DNA of 64,000 nt from Deroplatys truncata (taxonomy: Eukaryota; Arthropoda; Insecta; Mantodea; Mantidae): NCBI GenBank assembly GCA_030765065.1, contig CM060978.1:221545498-221609497 (forward strand). Reading direction: 5' to 3'. This document shows, piece after piece, positions 20,247 through 31,692 of this stretch; positions within the stretch are counted from its first letter, which is position 1; each line of letters opens with the position of its first letter. A program made the position numbers and the translations under genes. Under the pieces are notes generated by a model. The model saw nothing but the letters and a program-made list of their open reading frames with translations. It was not told the DNA's origin and searched no databases.

Positions 20247-21340
20247 TTGAGAATGAAAGGGACGAGATTTTTAAAAATTTGTCCCCTCATAGACCATCTC
20301 AATAAAAATTTCTTTAAATTTAGTGTTTTCTCTGAAAATCTGAGCATTGACGAGCTAATGGTTAGGTATTATGGTCCTCACTACGTCAAACAATTCATCA
20401 CGGGGAAGCCAGTGAGATTTGGTTTCAAGCAGTGGACTTTGTGTTGTTCCCAAAGTGACTACTGTTATTAAATGTCAGTGTATGAAGGAAAAAGTAAGGA
20501 TTCAGAGGATGTTTAAGCTATGGGTCTTGGCGCTTCAGTAGTGCTGAATATGATTTCTCTTCTACAGACTTCTCAACTTCACAAAATATACTTCGACAAC
20601 TTTTGTATAAGTTTTCTCCTAATGAAAATGCTGAAGGAAATTGGGCTGAGAGCAACGGGCATCTCTCGGATGAACAGAATGAATAGATGTCCTATAGAAA
20701 GTGACAATAGAATGAATAAAAAAGAAAGAGTTGACCACAGACTTGATTGTAACAATGAGATCCTGACATTACATGGAAGGACAACAGCTGTGTGAAGGTT
20801 CTAACAAATCATGAGAAAATTCAGCCGATAAAATATGTCAAGCGATGGGGTAGAAATGAAAGTAAGATGTGCAGGTCCTGCAGCCAAATCTTATAACAGA
20901 ATACCATAAGTACATGGGAGGCGTGGACAAACTCAACTGGAATGTGCAGAAATATCGCTTAAGAATCCAAGGGAAGAAATGGTACTTCCACTGATAAGCA
21001 ATGCAATGGGTGTGGCGTTGGTAAACCCGCATGGTCTTTACTGCCTCACCAATGAAAAGATAGCATTGCTTCAGTTCAAGAGGAGGTTAATTAGAGCACA
21101 TTCCTTCCGTTCAGTCATCCCTTTCAGACCCACAACAGGCTGGATGTCAATCGTATTCGAAGCCATCTTCATCGAATATCCCAGCAGAGATCACGACCTC
21201 TGGTTCTGGACATATGATCGAAAGCACGGCCATGGGAAAACAAAGAAAATTCGCAATTTGCAAGAAAAACGCAAGAAACTAATGTATATACAATGTAGGA
21301 CTTAATGTTGACTGCTTTGTTGACTGCTTTGTTGACTGGC
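20247..21340 (+). pseudogene. piggyBac transposase, catalytic and C-terminal part
   Basis: Conserved piggyBac (DDE_Tnp_1_7) text: PLIDHLNKNF, ENLSIDELMVRYYG (catalytic Asp), GKPVRFGFK, then VYFDN-like KIYFDNFCISF, NRMNRCPIES, DKLNWNVQKYR-type text (catalytic Asp) and VALVNPHGLY. The C-terminal cysteine-rich finger is readable in another frame as CKKNARN to NVGLNVDCFVDC, with a small tandem duplication of the CFVD codons. At least three frameshifts. Confidence 0.85.
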
Positions 21341-21812
21341 ACAATAAACAAAAAGTATAACACAGTTGTCAGTAATGCCGGTAATTTACAAGGTAGCACG
21401 AGCCATGAACCCCAATTGAGATTCGTTCCATTTAAACCCTTAAATAAAAAATAATTCAATTGATGTGTTTGATTTTTTCACGTACCTTTAAATTGCTTAA
21501 GGAACTCCAAAAAAGTGTAAATTACCAAAAGAAATATGGCAGTTAGTGGGTTAAGTTACGTCGCGCATCTGTAATTTTCGCAAAGACCGGTATGGCTGAA
21601 AATTCTGTATCTACTTTTAGCACTAGCAATAGCTTGCATAAACCAGGTGAAAAATTGTATATTACAGTTTAATAAGAAATCGGAATGATTAACTCCGTGC
21701 TCTTGCGAATAAAAAAAATTGCGCTCAGGCAAGCTATAGCACAGGCACTACAAATTTGCAATAAATAACGAGAGGCAGAAACTGAATAAATGTCATTGCC
21801 TTTTTTGCAATC

Positions 21813-22774
21813 TGATGTGTTACACTCACATGACTTTCTCTACTCTTGTACAAACTATTTTTACAAAATCTTATTCTCCATCTATTTCATATTAATCGAG
21901 ATAAACATTTGCGGAAACGATCTTCTGACTTGCAAAGAGAATTACATTTTACATATAGCGACCAGTTCTATAAATATTTGACTATCGCTTAAGGCCTACT
22001 ATGTTCCCCTTGTTTTGCATTTGCAACGGCAATATAAAAATACAGTAGCCTTTAAGCATAGACATATCTCTTAATAGCTGGTTGCTATGCGCAGCACCAT
22101 TCTCTTTGCCATAGATTAATACTGTTTGCATACCCAAAACAAAAAAATGAATAACGAATTCCCATTTGGGAAAATAAGTATTCAAAAATTTAAGGGAATA
22201 ACAAGCAATATCTGGAAAATGGTTCACTCAACAACAAAAAATGTATATGACATAAATTGTGTATTTTAACGCGATCTACATTTTTGTGTAGTAAAATTTT
22301 GTCTATCGCTTATGGTTTACCTATTTATGCAAAAGTCATTCCGAATGAAGAATACTTTTGGAGAAATTCCCAGAAAATTTGATATACACAATTCATTTGC
22401 CATAAAAATGCCTTAAACTTATGATATTTTAATCGAATTCGTTAGGGCTATTTTTGAGAAAATTGAAATTTTCGAAAAATTTTCCATATAAAGGGTAATC
22501 TGGGGTGAGGGGATTTTCTCTAAATCCTTCGTGTCGCTTCTCTGGAAGATACTGAACCTAAATACCAAGTTTGGTGTTTATCCGACTGTTCGTTTCTGAG
22601 TTATGCTGTTCACAGACACACACACATAGACAGACACACACACGAGCATGTTTCCAAAAATGCTTTTTTTATTCAGTGTGTCTCAAAACATGTATTTCCG
22701 GTGAAATCTCGGTATCGAATTTCTGGGTGGAATACAATACTTCCCCTACTTACTATACGTAGTAGAGAAAGTAA
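21813..22774 (+). mobile_element. Family A element (DINE-1/HINE-like), full copy
   Basis: Begins TCTGATGTGTTACACTCACA, has ACTTTCTCTACT 20 bases inside the left end and its inverse AGTAGAGAAAGT at the right end. It carries an internal CA/GA-rich tract (about 22,615-22,645) and a hairpin TACTATACGTAGTA just before the right subterminal repeat. No transposase. Non-autonomous. Confidence 0.7.
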
Positions 22775-23078
22775 AAATTTCTTACACACATCTGAAAATG
22801 GCCTTGGGACGAATTAGAACAGTCATATCAGCCGTTGGTTATTGCTTCAGCACACAGAAAGAAAACGAACGCTCGCAATAAGGAAGGTAACTGTCAAGGC
22901 CTCGCTCCCAATACTCAAAACACATGCTTCTTGCACCAGGTCGCTAAGCCAGGAAAAATGTGAAAAGCTAATTACGCGCCGACTGGTGGCAAATAACCTC
23001 AAGCAAATAAGAAGCATATGCCAAAGAATGCGGGAATCAGCATCGCGAACTTTCCGAGTGTAGTTGGATAGTAACTTT
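22775..23078. other. No gene seen
   Basis: Spacer between family A and the CA tract. A 73-codon open frame shows no recognisable domain. Confidence 0.35.
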
Positions 23079-23083
23079 GCGCG

Positions 23084-23131
<48 letters not shown>
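23079..23131. repeat. (CG)n-(CA)n microsatellite
   Basis: A short GCGCGC run passes directly into about 20 CA units. Both alternating purine-pyrimidine tracts can adopt Z-DNA. Confidence 0.95.
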
Positions 23132-23132
<1 letters not shown>

Positions 23133-23206
23133 GCGGATTGGTAACTAAGCAATCCTGCATTTTACACGCGATGCGAAATGCAGGTGCTGACACTGCATTC
23201 ACCAGT

Positions 23207-23276
23207 TCGCTGATTAAGGCTGTTAACTAGTACCACCTTATGGTGAAGGTCGGAAGTTCAAATCAGCCTGTGAATA
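23207..23276 (+). tRNA. tRNA-like sequence, class II type, probably pseudogene
   Basis: A 6-bp acceptor-like stem (ATTCAC with GTGAAT), an internal hairpin CACC/GGTG at the place of a long variable arm, and AGTTCAAATC as a degenerate B box, with a run of T within about 10 bases downstream. T and D arms pair badly and it is short for class II. May be a SINE head. Confidence 0.3.
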
Positions 23277-23415
23277 AACGTTATTTTTGTAATTTTATTC
23301 ATTTGTATTCATGTTTCGAGAACGTTCTAGAAATCATGATTTCTTCCCGAATTCACTGGAAAGTGGATTTGACTATAAATACGTAGTTCCATCCGTTCGT
23401 GCTCATTGTGAAACA

Positions 23416-24436
23416 ATGTTTTCGAATAGAGATTATCTAGACATACTGTTTGTATACAAGGAAACTCAGCAGAATGCAACGGAGGCACGTCGTCTATACC
23501 AACAGAGTTTCCGCAGACAACACTCCCTACAGATCACACGTGTTTGCGAGTTGCGAACCGCCTTCTGCAACCAGGAACATTACACAAGATACCACATCCA
23601 CGAAGAGATCACCCTGTCGTGACCAAGCAACGAGTGATCTCGTGTCTGACCATGTTATTCAGCATCCGCATTATAGTACAAGGGACGTTCACAAGCATTT
23701 TAATATTAGCCAATCTTCCGCGTGGAGAATACTACATCATGCAAAGTTTCAGCCTAACAACTTCAACTACATCAGGAGCTACTGCGGGGAGTAGCGTTAG
23801 CTAGATAGATCATAGACAAATTGAACAAGATCAACATTTTTTGGTAACTATGTTATTTACAGACGAAGCAGGATTCCACAACATAGGCCGTGTAAATCGC
23901 CACAAAATGCATTACTGGAGCACTGTAATCCCACTTACAGTGGGGTTTCAACATTTGGGCTGGTATATTTGGTGATCAATTAATAAACCCGTATTTTTAT
24001 GATGGCCAAGCCAATGGGAATCGCTATATCCACTTCCTACAGCACCAGGTGAAGAGCCGTTGTAGAACCGACTAAAAATGTGGTACCAACATGATGGTAT
24101 GCCAGCTCATTTGGCCCGTCGTGTAACGGCTTATCTCAATGCCATTTACCCTGAGTGATGGATGCATGGACGAATAGGGTGGCTAGCACGTTCACCAGAT
24201 CTAACCCTATTAGGTTTCTTCTTACGGGGTTATGTTAAAGATATCGTGTACCAGGAGCGACCAAGGATCCCTCAACAGCACAAGGAACGCATCACCTTAG
24301 CTTGCCGTGACATAACATCGGCCATGTTGCATCGGTTAGGCTGGCGATGATGGTTAGACTGAGATCTTGCATCCGCCGGCAGGTTGGCCAGTTCGAACAT
24401 CTATTAAACCACATGGAGGAAACGGGTGACTTGTAA
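23416..24436 (+). pseudogene. Mariner-type (DD34D) transposase remnant with DUF4817-like N-terminus
   Basis: Begins MFSNRDYLDILFVYKETQQN and NATEARRLYQQ, the DUF4817-type helix-turn-helix N-terminus of a transposase group widespread in insects. Then HFNISQSSAWRILHHAKF, first Asp in LFTDEAGF, second Asp in YQHDGMPAHLARR, and third Asp in RSPDLT after about 34 residues, with GYVKDIVYQ. It closes QFEHLL and stops near 24,436. Frames change at least four times, so it is dead. Ends of the element were not recognised. Confidence 0.75.
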
Positions 24437-26207
24437 AGATTTATCTTGTGATGATCCGGCATGATGTCATAGTCACTGTTAAATGCACTACTTTGGGAAC
24501 CAGAGAGGTTCACAACGATCATAATATGGGCTTGCAAACGTTATCTAGTTTGTACGTACGTACTGCATATTGTAAACCCTCAGAAAATTTATTGCCTTTC
24601 ATTTGCATGAAATAGTAAAATATTATTCAATAATGCCTTATGTTAGTAAGTTATAATTACAATTTTAGATGCATTTATTTATAATGTTTGTTAAAGCAAG
24701 CTGTAAGAAGTAACAGTTTGTGTTTTAATGAAATTCACATAATTAACTAATTAAGTGAAACGACACTTCCTTGCCAAACTAACAGTTCTCGTTAAGTTTA
24801 CTAAACATAAAAAGTATCTTCAAGTGACAGTATTTGAACCTTTGACCTTCAGCACTGAATACCAACTATTACAATGTTGCGTTGCGAGTGCAAATCACTG
24901 CACGCACAGCGGCACAAAGCACTCATTTCAGCGGAATTGATACGACGCGATGCAGCGGACAGTGTTTACGGCATAGCCTATACAACGCCATACCTTCTCA
25001 ATCCGCATGCTGAGAAGACTCACCCGGTGTATATATCACATACACAATCAGTGAAACCTTGAAGATGTTTCTTACAACGCTAGCCAAAATAATATGCAGC
25101 TCATAATATGAGTCGTTGAGCGTAAAGCACAGAAATACATATTACATGATATGCCCAATAAATGTTTCTCAAACCATTAAATTTCCCAAAATCCGCGTAA
25201 TAAAACGCAAAACTGTCGTTTAATGGCAGAAAAATAAAGGTCGATATGCTACTACATCCTGCAACACACCACCTCTCGTAAGTTTCGTAAATAACTTGAC
25301 GAGGGTGTTTTGGAATCCCAAAACTTCCTTTGTGGTTGGGTCTAATAAGTTAAGAAAATGCCCGGATCGGTAGGGTAAGATAAATAATTTAAAGGGTAAA
25401 CCGGTATGAGTAATAATTATTCAACAACCATATGAATATAATTTCTAACAATTTAACACATATAAAATATATTAAGATGTGTATAGGATATATACGTACA
25501 TTGTTTGTGGTTAGCGTAGTCAAATAATGGAGGTAAACACTTAAATGAGCTGTGAGCTATACACAAATAAGAATGCAATGGCATGAAATGTCAAAGAATC
25601 CTACTCCTATTCCTTACATTTCGTAATAACTTATAAAACATATATAAATAAGCCTTGTGTAGAACTTAAAACAAATGTTTAAAAGTGATCATTCAATACA
25701 CGTGATTCCCGCCTGAATAGAAAGCGAATACAATTAAATCCCCAATTAAAACTTAGGTATTATGCTAATGTAGAGCTGAATTTAAGGTAATTACTCCTAC
25801 CGCAAGAAATGTAACTCACTTCTTGGTCAACTTACTTCATAGAACATAAGAAAATTGAAATTTGCATTGGGTTAACTGCCCCATTAAACCATGGCTGTTA
25901 ACACAGCTCAATAACAAGTTGCACAAAGTTTAAAAGAGTTGAAAGAATCACCATATTACCCTTCCGCGTTATATCAGAATTTAGAATTCTGAATGCTGGA
26001 CAATTTCCTAGTGAGAGATACCTAAAGTCTACCAAAGTTGAACACAGAGAAATACATCCAATCATGATCTAACGTGTCTCACTCGTGTCCACGTAAGCAA
26101 CTGGCCAAATCCAGAAGTGTTGTCCCGTCGAAGGTTGAAATCGGTCCGTCTGGGTCGAAAATCAGGGCAGGCCAGCCGTTCCGACGGGAGGTAGATTGAG
26201 GGAGTAA
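24437..26207. other. No gene seen
   Basis: AT-rich DNA. A less AT-rich 190-base patch near 24,870-25,060 gives a 62-codon frame without recognisable motif. Confidence 0.4.
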
Positions 26208-26210
26208 CTT

Positions 26211-26269
26211 CCACGTTCAAATGACGTGGCGTAGCCAACTTAAGCTACGCTTGGTGTTGTCAACCCAAG
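26211..26269 (+). repeat. Three back-to-back hairpins
   Basis: CCACGT/ACGTGG (26,211-26,229), GCGTAGC/GCTACGC (26,229-26,250) and CTTGG/CCAAG (26,250-26,269) follow one another without gap, with loops of 7, 8 and 10 bases. They lie just outside the left end of a TA-flanked element. Confidence 0.6.
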
Positions 26270-26544
26270 TGGTGAAGGCTATACCAGGCGAGTCAGCTGC
26301 CCCTAGGTATTAGTATCTATGCAATCCGCAGTTAATAGTCTAATGTGAAAACTTTGACCCTTTTAGCAAACAAACTGTTATTGTAGCTCTGCCTTTCTAT
26401 TTGATACTATACGCAATCCCAATAATTATTAAAGGCCTGAATGAGAAACAAAGAGCTATGAAAGCATTAAAAAAGGCGGTGTTTCATGGATATAATGCTT
26501 GCAAGGAGATAGAGGAACGTTTTTCCGAAGAGCAAGGTAAACTA

Positions 26545-26625
26545 CGTGTGTTCTGGCCGAGTGGTTTAGCTGCCGGAATGTGGTGAAGCAAAGGTTAGCT
26601 TCGGAGGTTTGAATCTGATACAAAC
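26545..26625 (+). repeat. tRNA-Leu/Ser-like sequence (SINE head or tRNA pseudogene)
   Basis: Perfect polymerase III A box TGGCCGAGTGG and a near-perfect B box GGTTTGAATCT 48 bases on. Imperfect acceptor-like pairing TGTT/AACA. A T-rich stretch follows. It lies inside the TA-flanked element. Confidence 0.4.
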
Positions 26626-26978
26626 ATGAAATTGTTTTGGTTCTTTTTTTTCTTCTCCTTGTGTTTATTTTCTGTATTTTAGTGTACTAATTTATTTATT
26701 TTTATTACTGGCTCTCCTGTGAGCCAAAGGCATAAGAATTACAATCAGATAATTATGTATCATGTTTACCCTAATAATCTGTACCGTAACTGCTGTTGTA
26801 AACCGTGTTACGTAGTTATCTTTCATTCTCTTGGGCGCAATTCGACGATATTAAATATAACAGTTTTTATTTAATGTTTAAACCTTATGTTTCACTTCTT
26901 CTATTGACAAAGGAGTTGTAAATGTGCTAAGTTCACGGGTAAACAGAATAATAAATTGTTAAAGAGCGTGGATCTCAT

Positions 26979-27103
26979 CAAGCAAGTAAATGTTCAAAAT
27001 GACCATCCCCTTCATCAATGAACATTTGTGTACGTTGCCGGAGAGACCTTCTTGCATACTGTAGTATGCGCGGTGTAATCTGCCTGCATTCTTCACGTAT
27101 GAG
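26979..27103 (-). pseudogene. C-terminal fragment of mariner-type transposase
   Basis: Minus strand reads EECRQITPRILQYARRSLRQR, then about ten residues on GDGHFEHLLA and a stop, the typical close of DUF4817-type mariner transposases. No catalytic residues remain upstream. Confidence 0.65.
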
Positions 27104-27782
27104 TGTGCCCCTATGATATGAAATACGTCATACTTTGTGAAATAAGAGAAATTATCTACCTATTACTTAGCATTTTTTGACAAGGCTGTACATAGACTAA
27201 CGGCTTAAATCCGATTGATCGCACTGCTTAGATATGCCATTGTGTTTTCAAAAGGTTTTGTCAACCGATGCATGTGATAGGTTGTTCCTTCAGGGACGTT
27301 TTCAAAGGGGTGTATGGATGTATGCTAAAAAATAAACGTTTGCAAAGTTGGCTAAATAGCTCTCAATGTCAGGGTGGGATGTTTTTTGCATCGACATACA
27401 TAACGATGCATTCTGTCCCGTGAAACACTTATGCACTGAGTTATGTATCCCTCCTCTATAAAGTGTTACGCAAATCAGCCATTAGAAGGCATTTTTCGCT
27501 TAGCACGTTGCATAAGTTAAAAAATAAATAGGCGCAGCTGACTCACCTGGTGTACCGCCACAAGATACATACATAGAGATAGCATTGAAGTACAAATAAA
27601 AACCTAAAAGTGCAATGTTTTGCTTAAGAGTAGTCCATTATATAGATTGTCACCAAAAGTAATGTTTTCTCTAACTTATTTGTAGATACCCTTCTAATTT
27701 AAGGGAACTCGAGAGAAACTATTTATACTTCTGCAAGTTATATTCCGCCTTTCTCAAATGCGTTCGCACTAATGGAGCAACC

Positions 27783-28225
27783 TATGGGGATGGCTCACGC
27801 GGTAACGTGTATGGCCCACATTCGGGAGGTCGTGGATTCGATTCACATAGCAGCCCTTCCGGATCCATGAGTTTTTAGGGGCTTCCCAGAATGCTGGGAA
27901 TGTTCATTACATCCCCGAAATTCCTGTCCCTCCATTTTATCTACATCTTCATTTCACTTCACCTTTCATTTGCTTGGCTGTTTCAGGTTTGAAAGCGTCG
28001 GCCAGAGTCTCGACGTTGCATGGCGGGTGAACAGAAGGCCCTATGTAACCCTCGTCTGTCGGAACAGGGGCGGTCTCCCTCCGAACAGGGGTAGGGGAGC
28101 CAGTTGCACCAGGGAGTTTCAATTTCTAGAAGGTCGGAACCCTGCCCTCTACCCTGTGATGTCCTCTCACCTCACCCGTCCCTCCCGGGGGCGAGGTGCT
28201 AAGTCTCCCTCCGCATCTAGTCATG
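27783..28225 (+). mobile_element. SINE B copy, forward
   Basis: tRNA-derived head with A box-like TGGCTCACGCGG and B box-like GTGGATTCGATTC, a conserved CATTCGGGAGGT between, then a long GC-rich body. It meets the next copy tail to tail at about 28,221. Confidence 0.7.
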
Positions 28226-28762
28226 GAGCAGGGGATTCGGCACCGATCCAGTGAATTCGGATACTGTACCGATGCCTCCTGAGGGGGCGCCCCGACAGGT
28301 AGGGTTAAGATAAAGGGAGACAGCGGAGTGACAGCGCAGAAACAGCAAGGTCCCTACAGTTTCCAGATATAGAACCCCGGCTGTCGGACAGGTGGGGACC
28401 CCGCCCCACACAGTGTCCAGGATGGTCCTTATACCGCGGCAACCAGCCGAAGGCCGAAGGACGGTGAAAGTGCATAGAGGGTATCCTTTTTCCTTGTCAC
28501 GTGGCACCGAAACACCATCGCCGACACTTTCAACCCTTGAAATGGATCAAACGGTGTGAAGGATGAAGGAAATTGTTAATGGAACAAAATGAGGGGGCAG
28601 GAAATTCGGGGGATAAAAAAGACCACTCCAGCACTCGCAATACGACCCGGGAGAACTCCAAAAAAACCATTGGGTCAGAGCGGACGCTCCCAGGGGATAG
28701 AACCTGGCACCTCCCGAATGCGGGTCACAGACGTTACCCCCGAGCCATGCTGCTCGGTTAGT
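28221..28762 (-). mobile_element. SINE B copy, reverse
   Basis: On the minus strand GCATGGCTCGGGGGTAACG, then GCATTCGGGAGGT and CCAGGTTCTATCCC make a tRNA-like head. The body ends with CACTGGATCGGTGCCGAATC, also found at the ends of the copies at 40.06 and (diverged) 41.99 kb. Confidence 0.75.
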
Positions 28763-29515
28763 ATAACTTTGTCCTTGTCTGTTGTTACGTACGGAATAGA
28801 AATTTCAGATACCAAGTAATCCAGCAGTCCTTTATTTATTGCTATATGCAACGCTTCAGTGTGTTGAAATCGATTATATCGATACTACACTCCTTGTCCT
28901 CTATATATTAGCTATCTAAGCAAGTCTAGCCTTGTGTTTGAACGAAAACAGAAGCAACAGTGGCTATTTCCATTTTGAAAAATGCGAAACACCAAAATGT
29001 TGTTCGTTGTAATGTTGTATATGAGTACAATATGATGAAGGTAACAGATGTTACAATGTGATCTACGATTATATAGCTTTATCAAACCACTTTTAACCAC
29101 GAAAGAAAAAGATTTGTAATGTATGTTAATTACGTACAGTGGTAGAAAGAATTACGAGCAATGCGTAGCATTGGAACTAAATGATTGTGATTGAATGGGT
29201 TACACTGTAGATGAGCATCTAAAGCGGGATGACAGTTTTGAGTCGTATCTTGCGCATATATACTTCTCTCTATATGTTAATCGCGTGAAGGTCAAGGCTC
29301 GTACAATTCCTCATAGTACAGTGGGCTTCAAATGTTTTCCTATGGAACAAGGGGTATAGAGGAAGAGGGGAGGGAAATGTCCTCTCGACTAGTGTCGCGG
29401 TAACTCGTGTTATCTTATTGCTGAGCGCCTGTTATTGTATTACTAGTTCGAATTTTGGGTTCTTTGTCCTCCGGCTAGCTATTATTTCTCAGTCGAGCAT
29501 ATCTCTTAAACAGGG
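28763..29515. other. No gene seen
   Basis: AT-rich DNA without a recognisable gene. AGTTCGAATTTT near 29,449 is a lone B-box-like match. Confidence 0.35.
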
Positions 29516-30288
29516 TGTGTAAACGGAAAGGAGTTTTTACTGAAAAATAACACTGATAAAAGAATTTGTTTTTACACTTTTATTGCCGTCACACTTTATT
29601 CATTTCACATAATTACTCTTGATACATGCACGACTGAAACTTTTATATTTTTTTATGTTACTATAATCACTTATTTGCTGCACATTTTTAATTCGCGTAT
29701 TTCACATTTATAACTAACTTTACGACGCGAGAGATTCTGTTAAACTGTGCGACGTATAACCCGCGAATGATTGTAATGAACTGAGCGACGTATAACCTTT
29801 GTATGATTCTGTTGGACTGCACGACGTATTACCCGCGAATGCTTCTGTTGGACTGAACGACGTTTGCCTTGTGAATTATTCTGTCAAACTGCGCGTTACC
29901 CGTCTCTGGCACGGAATTTATACTCCCTCACCCTAATATGCCTAAAGATTATAATCGAGCTACTATTGGTTAATAAAACGCGCCAACATTAGCGTCTATT
30001 TTTATATCCAATCAAAACTACGAACACATATGCTCTAGGGAAGATATTCCCTCCATTTCTAATCGCGCTAATCTGATGTCATTTGCTTGTCTCTTATAAT
30101 TGATAAACAACTCACGCCCTCGCTCATTGTTACCCGCTCCTATTGTCAGTTTCAGTGAGGCCATGTAAACTTATTTCCTAAGAATGCTTATAATTAACAA
30201 ACATCTCAAATCAATGTCATACAATAATGCTAATTTACACTACAATCACCCTGGTATTTACAGTGTTGTGATATAAAATACTGCCACA
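29516..30288 (-). mobile_element. Possible solo LTR, minus strand
   Basis: Minus strand begins TGTGGCAGTATTTTATATC and ends TTTACACA, fitting TG...CA ends of about 770 bases, with AATAAAAG near the 3' side and a 36-bp minisatellite inside. No target-site duplication is evident and no internal element is attached, so this is a tentative fossil call. Confidence 0.3.
29727..29903. repeat. 36-bp minisatellite, five units
   Basis: Units contain (G/C)ACGTATAACC or variants and TTCTGTTGGACTG or variants; the CGACG motif recurs at exact 36-base steps from 29,750 (29,786, 29,822, 29,858) and the fifth, diverged unit falls on the same step at 29,894. Confidence 0.85.
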
Positions 30289-31203
30289 CTAGTCATCCTG
30301 GCTATAGCCAACAGTAAGTGCCGGTTCGTCTCAAAGGTCACATTTACTTCTGTGTATGCTCGTATAATTCAGTGACCTGATTTTAAGAGGAAAGAAGACG
30401 AAACTAAATACTTTTCTCTTTATAGAGCTATTCAAGCGAAATAAATTAACGTTTTTAAAAATCAAGTATTGCACTCTTTATGCGGGTGTTACACAAGTTT
30501 AAAGCTCAGTCATTTTCTTGAGAAACAAGGTTCGCATAATGTATAGCTTGTTTTCAACGTTTTTGCTAGTATTAAATAATAATACTAGTAATAATAGTTT
30601 CATAATTATCACCAATAGAACGTTCTACGCGTACCTTAAAGCAGAGGGTGTTTATTACCTTGAATATAAGTTCGTTTTGCTTTTAATTGTCATAGATATT
30701 GATCACAACGTTTAGCGCTAAGAGTGTAGTTCCATACAGTTCGCACATTCAGTTCTGATAATATTCAACTAATGTTTTAAAAATATGAAAACAAAAGTAA
30801 TATTAATGTCAAACTGTTGAAGCATTTTAGGCACAATTACGTGCAACATTAAATTTTCTTCAAAATGAGATATATTTTGCATTTGTTACTGAAAAACGAA
30901 TAGAGATTGTTTTATTTGAAGCATAATGCCCCTTACACACACTCACAAGAGAAAGGAAAAAAAATCATGCCTGTCGTATAGTGGACGTAGAGTAAAAACA
31001 CCTATGTAGGTATTGTATCCAAAAGGAGAAAATGTTAATAGATAGAGAAAACAACGTTTAGCGCAAAGTATGCAGTTTCTACATAGCAGTTTTATGCGGT
31101 TAGAATAACATATAAGCTAAATTTTCAAAATAATGACCAGAAGTGTTAATGCAAACAGGTTGATGTGCTTCCGTTGCAATTGGTTCATTTGAAAGCACTC
31201 TAT
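30289..31203. other. No gene seen
   Basis: AT-rich left flank of the LTR retrotransposon. No recognisable gene. Confidence 0.4.
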
Positions 31204-31683
31204 TGTCGTATGCCTCACTTAATAGTATTATTTAACTTCAGAAGAGAGCTACTCGCTTATGAGAGGGATCGTTAATCAAACAAAGAACGTTAATTTAAGA
31301 GGCAACGACGAGGGACGCAGCTAAGTTATCTCTCTAAATAATTAATACACCAACACAATTTCTGACTGAAGGGAGAGGAAAGGAACTCTATTAGACCATA
31401 ATTAAAAGTTAAAAGGCGTGGATGGCACACAATTTATTGGATGAAGTTAGTTACATACCTTTGCCCATTGCCTGCCGACGAGGACATCGTGTGTTAGCAG
31501 TTGCCCGACTCTCTTACCCGAAGCCTACTCACAGAATGAAGCTACGCCAAGTTGGCGTCAGTAACGCCATATCCCCCGAATGACACACTGCTTCCCCTGA
31601 ATCGCCCCTACTCACAGATAAACTGCCACGCTTCGGCGTCCAGAGAGCGTATTACCATTAATATAATCTGTGCACATGTCACA
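31204..31683 (-). repeat. LTR (3' in element sense)
   Basis: Minus strand runs TGTGACATGTGC to GCATACGACA. About 98-99% identical to the other LTR by eye. Confidence 0.95.
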
Positions 31684-31692
31684 TCTCCCCCT
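31684..31692 (-). other. Polypurine tract
   Basis: Minus strand AGGGGGAGA directly before the 3' LTR, the usual plus-strand priming site. Confidence 0.75.

Larger units (their letters stand above)
17376..21554 (+). mobile_element. piggyBac element, interrupted and decayed
   Basis: Transposase parts lie at 17,376-17,947 and 20,247-21,340, separated by a TA-flanked insertion of another transposon. The right end is well defined: GTGGG directly before TTAA at 21,551-21,554, as expected for piggyBac (ends CCC/GGG, TTAA target). The matching left CCC end with TTAA was not found; it may lie left of the Tc1-like insertion at 16.1-17.4 kb or be mutated. Confidence 0.8.
26282..27552 (-). mobile_element. 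TA-flanked mariner-type element, internally deleted
   Basis: Inverted ends: left begins TACCAGGCGAGTCAGCTGC, right (minus strand) begins CACCAGGTGAGTCAGCTGC; similarity continues loosely for about 40 bases (to TATGCAA). TA flanks at 26,280-26,281 and 27,553-27,554. It holds only a C-terminal transposase fragment on the minus strand and a tRNA-like insert, so it is a 1.27-kb non-autonomous derivative. Confidence 0.6.

Noticed and set aside
22847-23202. Minus-strand frames with runs of Cys-Val and Ala-Arg
   Set aside because: They are translations of the CG/CA microsatellite.
28217-28507. 96-codon minus-strand frame as a gene
   Set aside because: Lies wholly in the body of a SINE B copy; similar frames recur in other copies at 40.0 and 42.2 kb.
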